This document shows positions 60,195 to 64,000 of a stretch of 64,000 nt of DNA, one piece after another. The DNA lies in contig NZ_JARZHH010000012.1 in the NCBI RefSeq assembly GCF_029946515.1, positions 124,001 through 188,000 on the forward strand. Direction: 5' to 3'. The notes under the pieces are model-generated. The model had not been told where the DNA came from and did no database searches. It was given only the letters and a program-made list of their open reading frames with translations. Position 1 is the stretch's first letter, and each line of letters begins with the position of its first letter. The position numbers and the translations under genes are program-made. The stretch comes from Polyangium sp. 6x1 (GTDB taxonomy: Bacteria > Myxococcota_A > Polyangia > Polyangiales > Polyangiaceae).

Positions 60195-60944
60195 ATGACG
60201 CCCGTCTCGATGCGCCGAATGACGCTGCTCGTCGCGCTCGTCGCCCTCGGTTGCCAGAGCAAACCAGAGGGGAAAGAGCCCGCGCCAGAAGCCTCGGCAG
60301 CCCCCGAAGCCAAGGCCTCGACGACGAAACCTCGCGAGAAGAAGGCCGCAAAGGAGTACCCAGCCGCCGAAGCCTTCACGCTGAAGCCCCTCGCCGTGGG
60401 CCAGTGGATCCGGATCGCCGTGGAGCCCAAAGGCGCGCCGCCGTCACAGGTCTTCGTGCGCATCGTGGGCAAGGAAGGCGAGGCGTTCTGGTACGAGATC
60501 GAGCAGAACACGCCGAGCGGGACGTCGATCTCCCAGTTCCTCGTGGACAACGCAGCAAGCAAAGGCTTCGACAAGAACGCCGTCCGCAAGCTGCGCACGA
60601 AGCTCGACAGCGGCCCCGTGCAGGAGCCCTCCGAGCCGCAAGCCATCCTCGACGCCGCCAAGGCCGTCGAGGCCTACGCCGCGATCCTCGCCCCACCCCC
60701 GGATTTCACGAAAGCCGAGCGCAAAGACGCAAAGGTGACAGCCGGCCTGTTCCAAGGCTGCTTCATGTACGAAGCCGAGCAAGACCAGATCGGGCAGGCG
60801 TCGAAGGCGAAGGAGACCGTCTTCCGCCACCCCGCCGTGCCGATCACCGGGTTCGTCCGTTCCGAGGGAACGCAGAGCAGCGGCACGCCCGTGACGAAGG
60901 AGCTGCTCGAAATGCACGAGGCCGGCGCCAAAAGCGCACTCTGA
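60195..60944 (+). CDS. lipoprotein of unknown function
   Basis: 249 residues. Lipobox VALGC at residue 20, a Lys/Ala/Glu-rich linker, then a globular domain beginning AFTLKPLAVGQWIRIAVEPKG. No Cys is shared with a known fold, except a single one in LFQGCFMYEA. The domain has the alternating strands of a beta-rich fold but I recognise no family. The next lipoprotein gene starts 96 bp downstream. Confidence 0.75.
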   Translation: MTPVSMRRMTLLVALVALGCQSKPEGKEPAPEASAAPEAKASTTKPREKKAAKEYPAAEAFTLKPLAVGQWIRIAVEPKGAPPSQVFVRIVGKEGEAFWYEIEQNTPSGTSISQFLVDNAASKGFDKNAVRKLRTKLDSGPVQEPSEPQAILDAAKAVEAYAAILAPPPDFTKAERKDAKVTAGLFQGCFMYEAEQDQIGQASKAKETVFRHPAVPITGFVRSEGTQSSGTPVTKELLEMHEAGAKSAL

Positions 60945-61040
60945 CCTGTAAGGTGCAGAGGGCCCGCGCGTTGACCCGCCGAGGCCAACCACGCCAATGA
61001 GCCAGATCCAGCGCGCCGAACGTCCCACCGTGGAGACCGC

Positions 61041-61610
61041 ATGAAACGCAAGCCCCGCCGCGCCACGCGGATTGTCGCCCTCGCCCTGGCCTCGATCGCC
61101 GCACCCCTCCTCGCCTTCGGCTGCGGCGGCAGCATGCCCTCCCCCCAAGACGGAGGCGCAACCACCGGAGCCCCCCCCGAAGACCCAGCCGCCGCCCTCG
61201 ATCAAGCCGAACGCCAGGTCCAACTCGCCCTCGGCCTCGCCCCAACGCGTCCCCTGCAAGCGCTGGCGCAGCAGCCAAGCGGAACAGCAACCCAAGCCCA
61301 ACCAGCCCCCACCTTCGCCGCACCGCCCACCCCGCCCTCCGCCCCCACAGCCAGCGGTCCCGCGCAGGACGCAAGGCCCGAAGCCGAGGCAAAGCGCGCC
61401 GAGCGCTCGTCACTCGCCGGCGACGAAGCCTCGCCCGTATCCGACGACCCCTGCATGACCGCATGCCGCGCCCTCCAATCGATGGACCGCGCCGCCACGC
61501 ACCTCTGCGACCTCAGCGGCGAAGACCACGAGCGATGCGCAAACGCAAAGGACCGCGTCCGCAAAGCCGAAGACCTCGTCCGCCAACGGTGCCCCGGCTG
61601 CGCTGGCTAG
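61041..61610 (+). CDS. lipoprotein with Cys-rich C terminus
   Basis: 189 residues. Lipobox FGCG at about residue 28, then a Pro/Ala/Gln-rich linker to about 140 and a short C-terminal domain with four to six Cys (DDPCMTACRALQSM, HLCDLSGEDHERCANA, RQRCPGC), probably a helical disulfide-linked hairpin. Found beside another lipoprotein. Function unknown. GGAG precedes the ATG. Hairpin element H starts 27 nt after the stop. Confidence 0.75.
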   Translation: MKRKPRRATRIVALALASIAAPLLAFGCGGSMPSPQDGGATTGAPPEDPAAALDQAERQVQLALGLAPTRPLQALAQQPSGTATQAQPAPTFAAPPTPPSAPTASGPAQDARPEAEAKRAERSSLAGDEASPVSDDPCMTACRALQSMDRAATHLCDLSGEDHERCANAKDRVRKAEDLVRQRCPGCAG

Positions 61611-61637
61611 CAGGGGGTTGCTCGCGGGGGCGTCGCG

Positions 61638-61935
61638 CCGGGGCGCTGCCCCGGACCCCGCGGGGGCTGTTCGCCCCTCGACCCGAACCAGGGCCAGCCC
61701 TGGACCTCAGGGGGAAGAACTGCGCGCTGCGCAGTTCTTCCCACAGGCCGGTGGTACCGCCTCGCCAGTTGAACCGTCAGCGCTGCTGTCTTGGTTGGCA
61801 GGGTCGGTTGCGGTCTTGACCTGGCCCGTTCGATGAACTGCGCATCGCGCAGTTCATCGACCCCGAGTCCAGCGCTTGCGCTGGTCCGGGTGCAGGGGTG
61901 GACAACCCCTGCTGGGGCCTGGGGCAAAGCCCCAG
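61638..61935. repeat. composite hairpin-array element H (type I - core - type II)
   Basis: Same order and spacing as element A: 61638-61654 (CCGGGGC, loop GCT), 61663-61677 (GGGGC, loop TGTTC), 61688-61703 (CCAGGGC), 61712-61742 (GGGAAGAACTGCGC, loop GCT), core with GTCAGCGCTGCTGTCTTGG, 61831-61859 (CGATGAACTGCGC, loop ATC), 61869-61884 (CCAGCGC), 61892-61912 (GCAGGGGT, loop GGACA) and 61919-61935 (CTGGGGC, loop AAA). It lies between convergent stops. Confidence 0.9.
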
Positions 61936-61981
61936 CGCGACGCCCTCGACAGGCGCCGATGCTTGGAGCCGCAACGAAGAC

Positions 61982-63382
61982 CTACCGCGACAGCATCATC
62001 ACGGCGAACACCGCGAGCGCGACGAGCACGAGACCGGCGACGGCGTATGCGGCTCCTCGCCCCTTCGGTGTGGCTTCTGCGAGCACGGCGCCTTGGGGCG
62101 TACCGTCGGAGATGGCGGCGAGGGATGCGTCTGTGACCTCGGCCTTCTTGCGGACGTAGTCGTCCCAGAGCACGACGGGGGGTGTTGCGGAGGGGGAGGC
62201 GGCGGCCTCGTCCTCGGCGGCTGCGACGAGGCCGGCTGGGAGTGGATCGGCGTGCGTCACGTCTTGCTCGTCGGGCGGTGCGGAGTCGCGGCCGAAGACG
62301 GGTAGGCCGTGTGCGCCGGAGGGCGGCATGCTGATCGGCGCGGGGCGCACGGTGTCCCGCATGTCGAGGGGCACTGCGTAGGCCGAGGTGTCGTCCATCA
62401 TCGGCGGCGGTGCGAAGTCGGTGGGCGTCACCTCGTCGGCGCTGCTGTCCGCCCCGGTGATCACGGGCAAGGGGGGTGGCGCGGGTGCGATCGAGGTAGG
62501 TTTTGCCTTGATGGCGGCTGCGGGCGTGAGGCCGGGGCGGTCGTCGCCGAGCAGCGGGTTCAGGGCTTCGATGAGCTCGTCGGCGGTGCGGAAGCGCTTC
62601 TCGACGTCGCGCTGGAGACAGCGGTCGACGACGGCGGCGATGCGCGCGTCGGCGTCGGGCATCAGGTCTGACAGACTGCGGATGCGGCCGGAGAGCACCT
62701 CGGCGGCGGCGCCGTAGGGGGTGAGACCTTGGAACACGCGGCGACCGCTCAGCATCTCGGCGAGGACCACGCCCACGGACCAGAGATCGGTCCGGTGATC
62801 GACCGTCTTGAGCCCGCGCACTTGCTCCGGGCTCATGTAGGCGGGTGAGCCCATCGTCTTGCCGGTGGCGGTGAAATCTGCGCCTTGTTGCAGCGTCTTG
62901 CTGACGCCGAAGTCGAGGATCTTGAGCACGGGGGCTTCGGCGCCGGGCTCCTCGTGGAGGAACAGGTTCGAGGGCTTCAGGTCGCGGTGCATCACGCGCG
63001 CGGCGTGCGCGGCTTTGAGGCCTCGCGCGGTCTCGGCGGCGATGCGTAGTGCGACGGCTGCGGCGAGCTTGCGCTCGCGTACGAGCTTCTCGGCCACGGT
63101 CTCGCCGCTCAGCATCTCCATCACCAGGAAGGGATCGCCTGCGTCGGTTTGTCCGACGTCGTAGATCTCGACCACGTTGCGGTGGACGATGCGGCCGCAG
63201 GCGCGTGCCTCGCGCAGGAGCCTGAGGCGCGCGTCCTCGGAGGTGTCGACGCCGCGGAGGAGCTTCAGCGCGACCTCGCGCTCGGTCAGCTCGTTGAGCG
63301 CGGCCCACACGACGCCCATCCCCCCCTCTCCGAGGGGGCGCACGAGGCGGTATTTTCCGCCGATCCTGGCGCCGGCTTTCAT
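61982..63382 (-). CDS. Ser/Thr protein kinase with C-terminal TM
   Basis: 466 residues. Kinase domain about 10-275: GEGGMGVV, Lys40, HRDLKPSN (Asp134), DFG (Asp157) and MSPEQ, all intact. A long Pro/Ala linker with acidic stretches follows, then one membrane helix at the end (VAGLVLVALAVFAVMML). Predicted to be tail-anchored, catalytic domain in the cytoplasm. The third kinase of this plan in the window. It is convergent with the Cys-rich lipoprotein gene and divergent from a small secreted protein. Confidence 0.94.
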   Translation of the reverse strand: MKAGARIGGKYRLVRPLGEGGMGVVWAALNELTEREVALKLLRGVDTSEDARLRLLREARACGRIVHRNVVEIYDVGQTDAGDPFLVMEMLSGETVAEKLVRERKLAAAVALRIAAETARGLKAAHAARVMHRDLKPSNLFLHEEPGAEAPVLKILDFGVSKTLQQGADFTATGKTMGSPAYMSPEQVRGLKTVDHRTDLWSVGVVLAEMLSGRRVFQGLTPYGAAAEVLSGRIRSLSDLMPDADARIAAVVDRCLQRDVEKRFRTADELIEALNPLLGDDRPGLTPAAAIKAKPTSIAPAPPPLPVITGADSSADEVTPTDFAPPPMMDDTSAYAVPLDMRDTVRPAPISMPPSGAHGLPVFGRDSAPPDEQDVTHADPLPAGLVAAAEDEAAASPSATPPVVLWDDYVRKKAEVTDASLAAISDGTPQGAVLAEATPKGRGAAYAVAGLVLVALAVFAVMMLSR

Positions 63383-63566
63383 GGACGTTTCGGGCTCGCG
63401 AGCGAAAAGGTTACGCCGAGCGCTTGCGCCAGCCTAGAACAACCCGCCCCGAGCATCGGTTCGTCGCTGGGAGATGCTCTCACCACCCCAGAAATCGTCT
63501 ATAAGCGGAGAGGGTGCAGCCTGGGCCTGCGCACCGCTCTTTGCTTGGCCCGCGGAGGGGTTCTCG

Positions 63567-63764
63567 ATGAAAGCTTCTTTGCTTCGGATGGCGTCTCGCC
63601 TGAGTTTCTTCGCGCTCGTGGGCGCTGGGTTCGGCGCGCGTGACATGTGCCTGGGCAACGATGGGCCTCCGCCGGATCCGCCCAAGCCGGCCGACGCTGG
63701 CGAGGACGGGGCCATGAGCGAGCGGCCGGCGCTCCCGATCCAGCAAGGCGCGCGCGCGATCTGA
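63567..63764 (+). CDS. small exported protein
   Basis: 65 residues: a basic start and hydrophobic segment (MASRLSFFALVGAGFGA) like a signal peptide, followed by a Pro/Asp-rich acidic tail. ATG preceded by GGAGGGG. No known family. It ends 17 bp before the next, window-truncated gene and is probably co-transcribed with it. Confidence 0.55.
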   Translation: MKASLLRMASRLSFFALVGAGFGARDMCLGNDGPPPDPPKPADAGEDGAMSERPALPIQQGARAI

Positions 63765-63781
63765 GGGGCACGCCGAGGCGC

Positions 63782-64000
63782 ATGGAAGGGCGGCTTCACA
63801 GGTGGTTTGGCTCGGTCGCTGCGATCGCGGCGCCGCCGCTCGACGCCCCGCTCGCGGGCCTCGATCATCTGCGCCGCCTCGGCCTGCGCTTGCTCGGCCC
63901 GTTCCTGTCGCGCTCGCTGCTCACCGATCGCGAGCGGCGTGTCTCCGTCCTCGGATCGGTCCTCATCGTCACCGCGTTTTTCCTCACCGCGTCGTTCCCC
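63782..64000 (+). CDS. start of a membrane protein gene (truncated by the window end)
   Basis: Open frame from ATG to the last base. The first 73 residues run from MEGRLHRWFG through LAGLDHLRRLGLRLLGPFL to a hydrophobic segment (VSVLGSVLIVTAFFLTASF). Amphipathic helix followed by a membrane helix suggests an integral membrane protein. The rest lies outside the window, so no family can be named. Confidence 0.6.
   Translation, partial: MEGRLHRWFGSVAAIAAPPLDAPLAGLDHLRRLGLRLLGPFLSRSLLTDRERRVSVLGSVLIVTAFFLTASFP

Noticed and set aside
1-64000. Search for phage, insertion sequences, toxin-antitoxin, restriction, CRISPR-Cas or secondary-metabolite genes
   Set aside because: No transposase, integrase, nuclease-methylase pair, Cas protein or PKS/NRPS module is recognisable among the supported genes.

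Overview
The window is a 64-kb piece of very GC-rich chromosome. It is packed with lipoproteins, three eukaryote-type Ser/Thr kinases, a PPM phosphatase, an FHA/sigma-54 activator, formylglycine-enzyme-like membrane proteins and a histone-H1-like tail protein. That combination, with strong GC3 codon bias and long proline/glycine-rich linkers, points to a myxobacterium (Myxococcota, probably the Polyangiales/Sorangiineae side). This is an inference from gene content; no rRNA is present. I see no phage, insertion sequence, CRISPR array or PKS/NRPS cluster.

Layout. 0.1-9 kb: a polyketide-cyclase-like protein, a MASE1 hybrid histidine kinase, an MBL-fold hydrolase, a double VOC protein, a Ser/Thr kinase and two lipoproteins. 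9-19 kb: a molybdopterin oxidoreductase, a 43-bp tandem array, transketolase, a GATase-like protein, a metzincin-type lipoprotein and the lipid II flippase MurJ. 19-23 kb: a dual-specificity phosphatase, a small membrane protein, an L,D-transpeptidase-like protein that has lost its catalytic Cys, a histone-like gene and a CAT-anticodon tRNA. 23-32.5 kb, all minus strand: TonB-like protein, TatD, PrkA, a DsbD-N-like lipoprotein, a zinc-ribbon Ser/Thr kinase, a coiled-coil zinc-ribbon protein, a second CAT tRNA and two overlapping SUMF1-like genes. 32.7-38 kb: UvrA, DksA-like protein, NUDIX hydrolase and an HTH-receiver regulator. 38-49 kb: cell-wall amidase, CesT/YbjN-like protein, a repeat-rich membrane protein, a TPR/PEGA protein, an FHA-sigma54 activator, an outer-membrane barrel, a PPM phosphatase coupled to a subtilase, and an M48-type lipoprotein. 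49-64 kb: PKD/beta-helix lipoprotein, M15 peptidase, TrpF-like protein, a membrane protein of unknown function, a double thioredoxin-fold protein, prolyl oligopeptidase, a second 43-bp tandem array, a catalase-like protein, lipoproteins and a third Ser/Thr kinase.

How the genes work together. Much of the content is envelope biology (MurJ, amidase, M15, LDT-like, M48, OMP, TonB, many lipoproteins) mixed with signalling (one hybrid histidine kinase, three Ser/Thr kinases, PPM phosphatase, DSP, FHA-sigma54, HTH-receiver). Most genes are single transcription units or short pairs. Clear couplings are PP2C/subtilase and the SUMF1-like pair.

The most unusual structure is non-coding. Eight intergenic gaps carry a dispersed composite element made of ordered arrays of four perfect hairpins. 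Their stems change in sequence between copies but stay complementary. The arrays begin 2-50 nt after stop codons. In four convergent gaps they occur in mirrored or back-to-back form around a conserved core. Two unrelated 43-bp tandem arrays are the second oddity. I do not recognise either as a named family.
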